The translations under genes and the position numbers were made by a program. From G963663315 sp965208975 (GTDB lineage: Bacteria; Pseudomonadota; Gammaproteobacteria; Arenicellales; Poriferihabitantaceae), in contig CBDBQH010000001.1 in the NCBI GenBank assembly GCA_965208975.1, positions 62,001 to 126,000 of the forward strand: a DNA stretch of 64,000 bases, written 5' to 3'. A model generated the notes under the pieces. The model saw only the letters and a program-made list of their open reading frames with translations. It was not told the DNA's origin and did not search any database. Each line of letters begins with the position of its first letter. Position 1 is the first letter of the stretch. Shown piece after piece: positions 1-8,520 of the stretch.

Positions 1-1010
1 GTCGTTTCAATTCTATTTCTCCCGTTTTTATCTGCCTCGTGTGCTGCCCCACTCAATAGTTTGACCAAGTCCCTTGGGCGACGGCGCGTTAATGACAACA
101 GTACATTATGTATTGGTCGATTCGCCCAGTGACCATTACCTTGAAAACGTTCGATAATAATTGGATAAAGGTGACGGGAAATTTCTAACTGTTTCTGTTT
201 CTCCAGTTCTGCGGTAGAGATATCGTTGCTGAAATATTTTGCAACTCGTTTCGCCATAATTACCAGAATATCATGATTCGACCAAGAAATAGGGATTACA
301 TAAGGTTCGAATTTATCTCCAGATTCGTCATTTTCTCTGACAAGATTATAAGCATCTGTCCTGAGGCCAATTCGAAACTGTATGTTTCTGTTTTCGTTTA
401 TTAGGTCTCGTGCGACATTGATCAAAGCTGAAATATTCTCTATGTCCTTTTTTGTTGCCGCCCAACCCCGGTCAATATCGTCTACATAAATTTTGATCTT
501 TTTAGAGGACATGAAGTTTTGTGCAAGTTTCGCATCTATTGATGCTTCATCAGACTCCTGAATTTTCTTTAACAGCAAGTTGAATAATTGTCTTGTGGAC
601 GCAAAAATTGGGTTATCCCCTACACAAAATCCCATTATGTTTAATTTTTGAAGGCTTTTCTCTGCAATCAGTTTAAGCATATTGCACTTGATTTTTTCTA
701 CGCGCTCGACAAATGTTCCGTCTACAGACCATGCCTTTGATAGATCCGTTGGTTTAAGCCACAACGAAAGACAATTGTCTTCTTGATCTTCATGAAAAGA
801 CATAATCAAGACTGCGCTTTTCCCAATGCCTTTATGGCCCACTAGAATTCTCAGGGGAATGTCTGCCATTATGCGATCAAAGGCTTTGTTTTTTACGAAG
901 TAGGATTTGAGTCTCTCAGGTTCCTCATCTTCAGCAGCCTGTGCACCGAAAATGGTTGAAATGGTTTCATCGTCAAAATGTTCGACGCGTTGCAATTCTT
1001 TTCGTTTCAT
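1..1010 (-). CDS. P-loop NTPase, 3' part outside the window
   Basis: An open frame runs leftward from the ATG at 1008-1010 to the window edge (336 codons visible). The N-terminus has a short acidic segment ending in AEDEEPERLKSYF, then a Walker A motif GHKGIGKSA near residue 56 and a Walker B-like IYVDDIDRGW near residue 177. Later parts are alpha-helical with the phrase LTRRRPRDLVKLL. The order of an FG..AE-E...YF leader followed by a KAP/STAND-like P-loop recalls the Sll1717 family of P-loop ATPases, but I assign this from memory only. Such NTPases are often found in defence contexts; nothing here proves that. It begins 7 bases after the sauT stop codon and is less GC-rich than that operon, so it may be a later insertion that shares the operon's transcription. 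Confidence 0.7.
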   Translation of the reverse strand, partial: MKRKELQRVEHFDDETISTIFGAQAAEDEEPERLKSYFVKNKAFDRIMADIPLRILVGHKGIGKSAVLIMSFHEDQEDNCLSLWLKPTDLSKAWSVDGTFVERVEKIKCNMLKLIAEKSLQKLNIMGFCVGDNPIFASTRQLFNLLLKKIQESDEASIDAKLAQNFMSSKKIKIYVDDIDRGWAATKKDIENISALINVARDLINENRNIQFRIGLRTDAYNLVRENDESGDKFEPYVIPISWSNHDILVIMAKRVAKYFSNDISTAELEKQKQLEISRHLYPIIIERFQGNGHWANRPIHNVLLSLTRRRPRDLVKLLSGAAHEADKNGRNRIET

Positions 1011-1017
1011 ATCGGAT

Positions 1018-2583
1018 TTAGTGTAATAGCTCGGCCAGTTTCAGTCTTTGAATTTTCCCGGAGGGGCCTCTGGGCAACTCGTCTTGTATGTAAATGGTCT
1101 TGGGGCGCTTGATCTCTCCGAGCAACTCTTGGCAGTGATCCAGAAGTTGGTTCTGGCTGCATTGGGTATCCGGTTTTAGTGTGACGCAGGCCATAACCTC
1201 CTGTCCGTAGTGCGGGTCGGGAACGCCGAAAGCGGCCGCTTCGAATACAGCCGGATGCCGGTACAGGACATCATCAATTTCCCGCGGCGCGATATTCTCT
1301 CCGCCACGAATAATCAATTCTTTCAGCCTTCCGGTTACAAAGATATAACCCCGCTCATCCCGGTATCCGAGGTCGCCGGTATGAAACCAGCCGTTTCCGT
1401 CCAGCGCTTCCCGGGTGGCTTGCGGGTCGTTGAAGTATCCTTTCATGACGTTGTCACCGCGCACTACAATTTCTCCGATCTCATGGTCGGCGCATTCATT
1501 CCGATCTTCGTCAAGAATGGTGACTTCGTTGCCAACCGGCAGTCCGGCTGAGCCGTAAACCGTCTCCTGTTCCCGGTCACGCATCGGCGCGGACAGGATT
1601 TGCGCGGCGCATTCGCTGATTCCCATGGTTTCGATGATGGGAATATGGAACAATTCCTCGAATTGACGGTGGGTGGCGGGCGCCAGCGCCGCTGAGGCGG
1701 AGCGGCCAAACCGCAGATGATCGCCGAACCCTTCAAACCCGGAAAGCTCGCAAATCCCGGACTCCGGGTCGTCGGGGGCGGTTATCTGTCTTTGCCGGAG
1801 CTCAATCAGCCAGGAGACGATAGTCGGCACTACACTGAACCAGGTGCAGCGATATTTGCCGATCCAGGGCCAGAAATTCCGGGCGCTGAACTTTTTCGCC
1901 ATGACCACCGCGCCGTTGCTGACCAGGGTAGACATGACGGATACCATTTCAGCATTGATATGATAGAGCGGGAGTACACATAGCCCCTTGTCACGGTCAT
2001 CGAGTTCATGGGCGTTGACCGTGTTCCTGCCGCCGGCGATTACATTCCGGTGACTGAGCAGAACTCCCTTGGGTCGCCCGGTAGTTCCCGAAGTGTAAAT
2101 CATCAGCGCGGTGTCCTGCTCCGTAATCGCTGGTTGCTTGGCAACAATACCGTCCAAAGCGCCCAAATCCTGTTGTGGTCCATCGTCTTCGCTCCACGCC
2201 AGGCATTCGAAAGCCTGTCCTGTGTGGAAGCAATCTGCATACTGGATTCTGTACGGGTCGGAACAAAGCGCCAGTTTTAACCGCGAATGCTTGATCACAT
2301 AACCGAGTGAATCCGGTCCCGCGACCGCGTTTAGCGGCAACACGACACGTCCACTGTACATGATGCCGAGAAACAGGCAGGTTGTCCATAATCCGTTGTC
2401 CATCAGAAATGCCACCGTTTCGCCCCGCCCGATGCCCTTGTGTTCCAGCAGGCGAGCGACCCATTGGCATTTTTTTTGTAATTCCAGGTAGCTCAGGCTG
2501 GCGCCGGTTTCCGCGACTTCGAGAAACAGTTTGTCCGGGTTTTCCAGTGCAAGGGAATCAATGAGTTGCCTGACAGTCTGCAC
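1018..2583 (-). CDS. sauT: AMP-forming acyl-CoA ligase, probable sulfoacetate-CoA ligase (SauT-like)
   Basis: A 521-residue class I adenylate-forming enzyme. The AMP-binding signature YTSGTTGRPKG lies at about residues 163-173, GWFHTGDLG near 400, the hinge region ELIIRGGENIAPRE near 425, and the catalytic lysine motif PSGKIQRLK near the C-terminus. The family joins a carboxylic acid to CoA through an acyl-adenylate. The substrate is inferred from position: it follows a gene very like acylating sulfoacetaldehyde dehydrogenase (SauS), the same pair as sauS-sauT in Cupriavidus necator, where SauT makes sulfoacetyl-CoA. Cytoplasmic. Only 21 bases separate it from sauS, so co-transcription is likely. 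A ligase for another short acid is the main alternative. Confidence 0.72.
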   Translation of the reverse strand: MQTVRQLIDSLALENPDKLFLEVAETGASLSYLELQKKCQWVARLLEHKGIGRGETVAFLMDNGLWTTCLFLGIMYSGRVVLPLNAVAGPDSLGYVIKHSRLKLALCSDPYRIQYADCFHTGQAFECLAWSEDDGPQQDLGALDGIVAKQPAITEQDTALMIYTSGTTGRPKGVLLSHRNVIAGGRNTVNAHELDDRDKGLCVLPLYHINAEMVSVMSTLVSNGAVVMAKKFSARNFWPWIGKYRCTWFSVVPTIVSWLIELRQRQITAPDDPESGICELSGFEGFGDHLRFGRSASAALAPATHRQFEELFHIPIIETMGISECAAQILSAPMRDREQETVYGSAGLPVGNEVTILDEDRNECADHEIGEIVVRGDNVMKGYFNDPQATREALDGNGWFHTGDLGYRDERGYIFVTGRLKELIIRGGENIAPREIDDVLYRHPAVFEAAAFGVPDPHYGQEVMACVTLKPDTQCSQNQLLDHCQELLGEIKRPKTIYIQDELPRGPSGKIQRLKLAELLH

Positions 2584-2604
2584 GGCGGGAGCCTTGAAAG
2601 CTGA

Positions 2605-4008
2605 TCAGGTCTGGCAAGCCGGGCGGCATTGATAACGATCCCAATAGTCTGAAAACAATTCCCGCTCTGATGGCTCACAGGGTTCGGTGCGGTAGGACAC
2701 GCGGGTTGTATTGAGATAATGCCGATAATTCATGTTGTCGGAAATACTGTTTCCACCCCAGCTGCCGCAACCCATCGACAGGGAAAAAGGCAGGCCGTTG
2801 TCGAAGCTGCCTCCGGTAGCGTAACAATGTATCTGGTTGACGATGACCCGACATACCGGCATGTTCAACCCCATTGCAACCGGCCGGTCGCGGGTGGTGG
2901 TATGGATCGATATCGAATGCCCCTTGCCCTGATAGTCCATAATGCCTTCGGCGATGATACAGGCATGAGCGAAGTCCGTTGCGCGGTAAACCGACAACAC
3001 GGGGGACAGTTTTTCCCCGGAAAATCTTGCGCCCTCGCCAAATTCGGCTTGTTCAACCAGCAGGACTCGCGCATCGCCCGCCCCGGCTGTATGCAAGCCG
3101 CACGCAGTGGCAATTTCCCCGGCAGAGTGGGCGATGAGATCAGGATTCAGTTTGCCGCCCCGCCACAAGAACGATTCCAGAAGCGCCTGGTCCTCCGCAT
3201 GGAGCAATACGGCGCCATGCCGTTCAAGTGACGACAGTGTCGCCTCATAGACCGAATCCACCACAATCAGATTATTCTCGGACGAGCAGCTGGTCGCGTT
3301 GTCGAACGATTTCGAGATAACAATTTTGCCAGCCGCCTCGTCCACTTGTGCGGTTTCATCGACAATGGATACGACGTTGCCGGCGCCGACGCCGATTGCC
3401 GGCGTACCACTGGAGTAGGCGGCGCGGACGTTGTTTTGTGAACCCGTGGCGACGATCAGGTCAACCGCTGACATCAATTGCCGGGTGGCTTCCCGCTTCA
3501 CCGGCGAGGGCAGTTTCTGCACCAGATCCAGAGGTGCGCCGACCCGCCGGAGTTCGGTCTGCATCAACTCAACCAGTTTCGCGCAGGTGCGGTCGCCTTT
3601 GGGTGAGGGCGCCAGTATGATCGCGTTCCGACCCTTGATCGCGTTGATGGCTTTATTGGCGGGAGTGGCGGCGGGGTTGGTAGAAGGCACAATCGCCCCG
3701 ACCACTCCCACCGGCCTGGCAATTTCGACGATGCCCTGAGCCGGATATTCCGCGATAATGCCTACGCTCCCGGCATGTCGCAGGTCTCTCAGCAGGCCAA
3801 TCGTCTTGCGGCGATTCTTGACGATTTTATCCGCGACATTGCCCATCCCGGTATCGGCCACCGCCATTTCGGCGAGTAGCCGGTTATTGTCAGGATTGAC
3901 AATACTCCAGCCGAGCGCCGTGACCACCTCATCCACCCGCCGCTGATCATAGGCGCTGTATAGCTTCTGGGCGGCCCGGGCGCGGGCCACAACGGATTCA
4001 GTCGTCAA
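2605..4008 (-). CDS. sauS: acylating sulfoacetaldehyde dehydrogenase-like protein (SauS)
   Basis: A 467-residue CoA-acylating aldehyde dehydrogenase. Family features are the segment VGAIVPSTNPAATPANK near residues 103-119 and the catalytic cysteine C241 in SFDNATSCSSEN. The C-terminal end SMGCGSWGGNSISDNMNYRH is typical of the EutE/AdhE-like and SauS group. SauS reduces sulfoacetyl-CoA to sulfoacetaldehyde and CoA with NADPH. Overall likeness to the C. necator enzyme as I remember it, plus the neighbouring ligase and a tripartite carboxylate transporter, favour sulfoacetate catabolism. No sulfoacetaldehyde acetyltransferase (xsc) or SauR-type regulator is in the window, so the last step must be coded elsewhere. 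A propionaldehyde or glycolaldehyde substrate remains possible. Confidence 0.75.
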   Translation of the reverse strand: MTTESVVARARAAQKLYSAYDQRRVDEVVTALGWSIVNPDNNRLLAEMAVADTGMGNVADKIVKNRRKTIGLLRDLRHAGSVGIIAEYPAQGIVEIARPVGVVGAIVPSTNPAATPANKAINAIKGRNAIILAPSPKGDRTCAKLVELMQTELRRVGAPLDLVQKLPSPVKREATRQLMSAVDLIVATGSQNNVRAAYSSGTPAIGVGAGNVVSIVDETAQVDEAAGKIVISKSFDNATSCSSENNLIVVDSVYEATLSSLERHGAVLLHAEDQALLESFLWRGGKLNPDLIAHSAGEIATACGLHTAGAGDARVLLVEQAEFGEGARFSGEKLSPVLSVYRATDFAHACIIAEGIMDYQGKGHSISIHTTTRDRPVAMGLNMPVCRVIVNQIHCYATGGSFDNGLPFSLSMGCGSWGGNSISDNMNYRHYLNTTRVSYRTEPCEPSERELFSDYWDRYQCRPACQT

Positions 4009-4095
4009 GGTTGCTCAGCCTGGTAAGGCACAGCACAGGCCGTGATTCATAAATGTCCTGTCCTGGTCGCGCAACTCCAGGAGCCGCCTGCCGCT

Positions 4096-5112
4096 TCAGT
4101 TTTCCTTCAGGGTCGCCAGTAATTCCGTCAGCGCCACCTGTCTTTCCTGCCACATGGCCAGAACCTCGTCACGGTTCATGATGCGTACCGGCGAATTGGT
4201 TTGCGCCATCTTGCCCAGGGTCTTCTTGTCACTGAACATCACCGGCGTTTTCTCGGCGAGGAAGTCGATAATCTCCTGATCAGTACCTTTTGGCACCATC
4301 AGCCCCCTGAAATTTACACTGGAATTATCCACGTCTATGCCCAGTTCCATGAAGGTCGGCACATCGGGCAGGAATTCGTGTCGTTCCAGGTCCGCGACTG
4401 CCAGAATCCTGATGTCTCCAGCCGCCCGCGCAGAGTCCGAAAGGTTGTTGAAACCCGCCATGACCTGTCCGCCCTTGACCAGTTTCAGAGCGCCTACACC
4501 GCCCTTGCCGGGTACATATTTCAAATCCGCGCCAGTCGCCTTGACCAGTTGCAGATGAGCGATGTGGTGACCTACAAACTTGCCGGCGCCACTGACCGTA
4601 ACCTTGCCGGGATTGGCTTTGGCGTATTCAACCAGTTGTTCGGCGGTGTCAAACGGGCTGTCCTTGCCGGTGATCAGTACCGCCGGGTCGGCTCCCCAGT
4701 TGCCTACCGGCTCCAGGTTGTTGACATTGTATTTGGTGTCAAAGACGATGGATTGGGCGATGAAGTGCGGGACGTTGTAAGCAGCCATCATATAACCATC
4801 GGACGGGGCTTTTTCAGCAAACCAGTTCCAGCCCTTGCGTCCGCCGGCTCCTGGTTTGTTGGTGACATAAATTGGCTGGCCAATTGACAACGGAGCGCCT
4901 TCCTTGTCCACTTTCGCGGATGCCAGGGTGGCGATCCGGGCCTGAAAGTCAGTAGCGCCGCCGGGACTGTAAGCGACCATGACGCCGATGGGTCTTTCGG
5001 GATAATCTCCGGCATGGGCAGTCGCCCCGCCAGCCAGCAGCAGAGCCGCCGAAATAGCGGTGGTCACGGTCTGGAGGGCCTTACGGGTAAAACCTTGAGA
5101 GCATATATTCAT
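4096..5112 (-). CDS. tctC: tripartite tricarboxylate transporter substrate-binding protein (TctC family)
   Basis: A 338-residue periplasmic binding protein. It starts with a Sec signal peptide of about 34 residues that ends in ATAHAGDYPERPI. The mature part opens with GVMVAYSPGGATDFQAR, the usual Bug/TctC phosphate-like loop that grips a carboxylate, and continues with NKPGAGGRKGWN. It should hand an organic acid to the TctA-TctB membrane complex; a sulfoacetate-like ligand is inferred from sauS-sauT downstream. A good ribosome binding site (AGGAGAA) lies 6-7 bases before the ATG. About 90 bases of apparently gene-free sequence separate it from tctB and from sauS. Confidence 0.88.
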   Translation of the reverse strand: MNICSQGFTRKALQTVTTAISAALLLAGGATAHAGDYPERPIGVMVAYSPGGATDFQARIATLASAKVDKEGAPLSIGQPIYVTNKPGAGGRKGWNWFAEKAPSDGYMMAAYNVPHFIAQSIVFDTKYNVNNLEPVGNWGADPAVLITGKDSPFDTAEQLVEYAKANPGKVTVSGAGKFVGHHIAHLQLVKATGADLKYVPGKGGVGALKLVKGGQVMAGFNNLSDSARAAGDIRILAVADLERHEFLPDVPTFMELGIDVDNSSVNFRGLMVPKGTDQEIIDFLAEKTPVMFSDKKTLGKMAQTNSPVRIMNRDEVLAMWQERQVALTELLATLKEN

Positions 5113-5204
5113 GTTTTTCTCCTGGGATAGTAAAGTATGGATAGTAAAAGTGTGAGTGTTAGCGCGGTATATTACAGTAAAACCTGTGTTTATGGAATCT
5201 GCCT

Positions 5205-5669
5205 TCAGAGCAGCCAGCCTTGCGGAGTGCGTACATACAGGAGTTTCCAGAACAGGCCGTACAGTACCAGCATGAAGAGCCCCCCAATCAGGGCCTTGTA
5301 GACAAAAGCCCTGTAATCACTCCATTCGCGTTTGCCGTAAATGAGGACAATACACAGAAAAGCCAGGAACGACCCGGTATAAAACCCGAGGGTCTCAAGC
5401 GAGAGGACAAAAACGATGGTGACTGCAAGGCCGGGGAGCAGGGCCGGCCACGCGATGGCCCCTGTGTCCGGTTTTTGCGGGGGTTCCGTCTTTTCTCTCG
5501 CGGTATGGAGCAGCTGGATCAAACCAAGCGCAAGCATCAGTCCCGCCAGTATCCGTGGAAACAGATAGACTTCCGCATCCGTATCGTGGAAACAGGCGAC
5601 CGCAAACACGATTGCGGCGGTCAGCGTAAACAGGGTAGCCTTTGTTTCGGTGTTGTTGAACTGCAACAT
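5205..5669 (-). CDS. tctB: tripartite tricarboxylate transporter small membrane subunit (TctB family)
   Basis: A 154-residue protein with four hydrophobic segments, near residues 14-30, 35-55, 72-105 and 125-145, matching the size and topology of TctB subunits. The family partners the large TctA subunit in a sodium- or proton-driven uptake system fed by TctC. It begins 4 bases after the tctA stop codon, which implies translational coupling. Sequence conservation in this family is low, so the call rests mainly on size, topology and position between tctA and tctC. Confidence 0.85.
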   Translation of the reverse strand: MLQFNNTETKATLFTLTAAIVFAVACFHDTDAEVYLFPRILAGLMLALGLIQLLHTAREKTEPPQKPDTGAIAWPALLPGLAVTIVFVLSLETLGFYTGSFLAFLCIVLIYGKREWSDYRAFVYKALIGGLFMLVLYGLFWKLLYVRTPQGWLL

Positions 5670-5673
5670 GATC

Positions 5674-7164
5674 TTAACTCTTTCTCACGTTGCGGCGGCC
5701 ACTGTAGATGCTGTAGACGATGGACAGGACACACAGCGAAATCAGCGTGATATTGATCGCGCCGCTGGTGAAATAACTGAATACCCCATCGCCGCTTTCC
5801 CCGATCAGTTTGCCTTGCAGGAAATTGTCTTCCGCGATCGGCCCCAGAATGATGCCGAGCACCAGCGGCGCCGGTCCGAAACCGAATTTACTGGCAAAAT
5901 ACATCAACATTCCCAACGACATCATGATCAATACATCGGAATAGCTGGACTGGATACTGTAGGTGCCGAAGACCGAGAGAATCAATATGACCGCCGCCAT
6001 ATAGTGTCCGGGGACTTTCATGATCCAGCCGCTGTGCTGGCTCAGAAACAGGCCGATGACCAGCATCAGTACCTGCGCCACCAGCAGCGAATTGATAAAG
6101 GTCCAGGTTACTTCGGCATGAATGGTAAACAGGTCCGGCCCCGGGAACAGTCCGTGGATCAGCAGGCCGCCCAAAAGCACGGCGGCGGTTGGACTGCCGG
6201 GTATGCTCAGGGTCAGGAGCGGCACCAGGGAAGGGCCGACCATCGCGTTATTGGCCGACTCCGCCGCGATGATGCCATCCGGCTCGCCCTGTCCGTAAGC
6301 GCCGGGATCCTTGCTGGTCTTTTTGGCCTGATCGTAGGCAACCAGCCCCGCGATCTGTCCACCGGCGCCGGGGATAATGCCGACAATGGCGCCGATTAGT
6401 GAACCGATACCCAAGGCCCTGATCCGGCGTAAATTATAAGCAACGGACTGCAACAGACGTGAATCACCGAGCGCGTAGATACTGGCTGTCCTGTCCGTCA
6501 TCGCCTGTTCCATCAGGGTGAAGACCTGGGGAATGGCAAACAGTCCGATCAGCGCGGCGACGATATGAATGCCGCTTTCCAGATGTTCGGAAACCACAAA
6601 CCGCTCCTCGCCGAGCATTGGGTTGTCACCGATGGTGGATAGTGACAGCCCGAACAATCCGGCCAGCAACCCCTTGACCACCGAGGAACTGCCGATCGTG
6701 CCGATAATGGTGACTCCGAGAATCGCGATCCAGAACAATTCGGTCGGCCCGAATTTCAGCGCCAGCCGGGCCAGTGGAGGAGTAAAGAATATCAGGATGA
6801 AAATTCCAATCACGCCGCCTATGAAAGAACTGGTGAAGCAATAATGCAAGGCTTCAGTCGCTCTTCCGGTTTTTGCCAGTTGATGGCCGTCCAGCGCCGT
6901 CGCAATATTCGCCGGGGCGCCGGGTACATTGACTAAAATGGCGCTGATTGCGCCACCGGCAACGGTGGCTGTGTACATGGCGCCGAGCAGGATTAAGCCG
7001 GCGGCGGGCTGCATGTGGAAAGTGAACGGGATCATCAAGGCCACCGCCATGGTCGGGCTGAGGCCGGGCAACGCCCCCAGTATCAGCCCCGCCAGAGTGC
7101 CCCCGACTAGCAATGCGATGTGGTAGAGGGTAAAGACCTTATCGAAGTGAAGCAGAAATTCCAC
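5674..7164 (-). CDS. tctA: tripartite tricarboxylate transporter large permease (TctA family)
   Basis: A 496-residue polytopic inner-membrane protein with about 11-12 hydrophobic segments. Family signatures are seen: GALPGLSPTMAVALMIPFTF near residue 32 and the second half-motif IGAIVGIIPGAGGQIAGLVAYDQAK near 260, an internal repeat typical of TctA. It forms the transport channel of a secondary uptake system for di- and tricarboxylates or other small acids. It is the first gene of the minus-strand run tctA-tctB-tctC-sauS-sauT, so its upstream region (7165-7338) should carry the operon promoter. The family is well recognised; the substrate is inferred. Confidence 0.93.
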   Translation of the reverse strand: MEFLLHFDKVFTLYHIALLVGGTLAGLILGALPGLSPTMAVALMIPFTFHMQPAAGLILLGAMYTATVAGGAISAILVNVPGAPANIATALDGHQLAKTGRATEALHYCFTSSFIGGVIGIFILIFFTPPLARLALKFGPTELFWIAILGVTIIGTIGSSSVVKGLLAGLFGLSLSTIGDNPMLGEERFVVSEHLESGIHIVAALIGLFAIPQVFTLMEQAMTDRTASIYALGDSRLLQSVAYNLRRIRALGIGSLIGAIVGIIPGAGGQIAGLVAYDQAKKTSKDPGAYGQGEPDGIIAAESANNAMVGPSLVPLLTLSIPGSPTAAVLLGGLLIHGLFPGPDLFTIHAEVTWTFINSLLVAQVLMLVIGLFLSQHSGWIMKVPGHYMAAVILILSVFGTYSIQSSYSDVLIMMSLGMLMYFASKFGFGPAPLVLGIILGPIAEDNFLQGKLIGESGDGVFSYFTSGAINITLISLCVLSIVYSIYSGRRNVRKS

Positions 7165-7338
7165 TGTGTTTTATCGTGTTGGGTCGAGCTTAATCCGGAT
7201 TCATTTCAGTATGATTGTCGCACAAAATATTTTCAGGGTAAAACGCACTACTGTCGGCGCTGAAAAGTCCGATTTTAATATGATACCATCCGACCGAACC
7301 GAAGCATTCATACGAGCCTGCCGAAGGAAGCCTCTGCC
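7165..7338. promoter_or_regulatory. divergent promoter region between tctA and the aminotransferase gene
   Basis: These 174 bases separate two genes transcribed away from each other and are AT-rich compared with the flanks. A TATGAT hexamer near 7278-7283 could be a -10 box for the plus-strand genes, but I see no convincing -35 box at the right distance. Both transcription units should start here. No clear operator palindrome was found by eye. Confidence 0.4.
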
Positions 7339-8520
7339 ATGAAATTTTCCAGCCTGACGATGCGTATAGCGGGTGAAAGTGTTGACGCCTGGGAGGTGCA
7401 CTATGAGGGGATGGAGCGTAGCGAGGCCGGGGAGGATATTATCGTATTGAGTGTCGGCCAGGAAACCGGCGAGGTGACCGCGCCAGTCATCGTCGAGTCG
7501 GCGGTGGCGAGTCTGAGGAGCGGTCGTCATCATTACACCCAGATCCAGGGTACGATGGAGTTGAGAAGGGCGATTGCCAGACGTCACCACGAACTCACCG
7601 GGCAGGCAGTCAATGAGCATAATTGCGCGGTATTCTCCGGGGCGCAAAACGCGCTGTTCGCCGTTGCCCAGTGTGTCCTTGAATACGGTGACGAGGTCAT
7701 TTTGATCGAGCCGTACTACACCACTTATCCGGCCACATTCACCGCATCGGGCGCAACCCTGGTGAGTGTCCCGGTCAGGAGGGAGAACAATTTTGAACTG
7801 AACCCCGGCGATGTGATTGCCGCGATTACGGACAAGACCCGGGCGATTGTATTGAACTCCCCGAACAATCCGATCGGGGTGGCTTATACCCTGGAGCAAT
7901 TCAGACCGCTGGTGGAGGTCTGTCGGCAACGGGGCATCTGGCTGATCAATGATGAGGTGTATCAGGAATTGCTGCTGCCAAAAGATCGGGCAAGCCCCGC
8001 CAGCGCTGCCGGCGCCGACCCGGTTTGCGTCACCGTTTCCAGCCTGTCCAAGTCGCACCGGATGACCGGCTGGCGGCTGGGCTGGACGGTTGCCCCGGTC
8101 GCGCTGATCGAGAATCTGTACAATCTTTCGATCTGTATGGCTTACGGCTTGCCGGAGTTCATTCTGGACGCTGCCCTGACCGCCTTTCAATCCGGCGCTC
8201 ATACGGCAACTCAGGTGCGTCATAATATGGATACCCGGCGCGCGATACTCTATCGGAAACTCGAAAACGTGGATTCCCTGTCGCTTTATAGCGCTGCCGG
8301 TGGTATGTATGTGGTGCTGGATATTTCCCGCTTGCCGGTTTCGAGCCGACAGTTCGCCAGGGATATGCTGGATCGGCACAGCGTCGCGGTATTGCCATGC
8401 GATGGATTCGGAGCGACCGGCAAGGGGCTGATTCGGGTCAGTCTGTGCGTTTCGGATGAGCGGCTGGCGATGGCCTGTGAGCGTATCGCCGCTTATGTTT
8501 GTGAATTGATGAGGCAGTAA
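7339..8520 (+). CDS. PLP-dependent class I/II aminotransferase, AruH-like
   Basis: A 393-residue fold-type I aminotransferase. The Schiff-base lysine is K238 in SSLSKSHRMTGWRLGW, and NSPNNPIGVAY, INDEVY and the C-terminal IRVSL supply the usual cofactor and carboxylate contacts. Along its length it follows the Pseudomonas arginine:pyruvate transaminase AruH closely, including the start (MKFSSLTMRIAG, DAWEVHY) and the ICMAYGLPEFI segment. The real substrate could be arginine, another basic amino acid or an amino-sulfonate. Its stop codon is directly followed by the ATG of the next gene, so the two are probably translated from one mRNA. Confidence 0.85.
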   Translation: MKFSSLTMRIAGESVDAWEVHYEGMERSEAGEDIIVLSVGQETGEVTAPVIVESAVASLRSGRHHYTQIQGTMELRRAIARRHHELTGQAVNEHNCAVFSGAQNALFAVAQCVLEYGDEVILIEPYYTTYPATFTASGATLVSVPVRRENNFELNPGDVIAAITDKTRAIVLNSPNNPIGVAYTLEQFRPLVEVCRQRGIWLINDEVYQELLLPKDRASPASAAGADPVCVTVSSLSKSHRMTGWRLGWTVAPVALIENLYNLSICMAYGLPEFILDAALTAFQSGAHTATQVRHNMDTRRAILYRKLENVDSLSLYSAAGGMYVVLDISRLPVSSRQFARDMLDRHSVAVLPCDGFGATGKGLIRVSLCVSDERLAMACERIAAYVCELMRQ

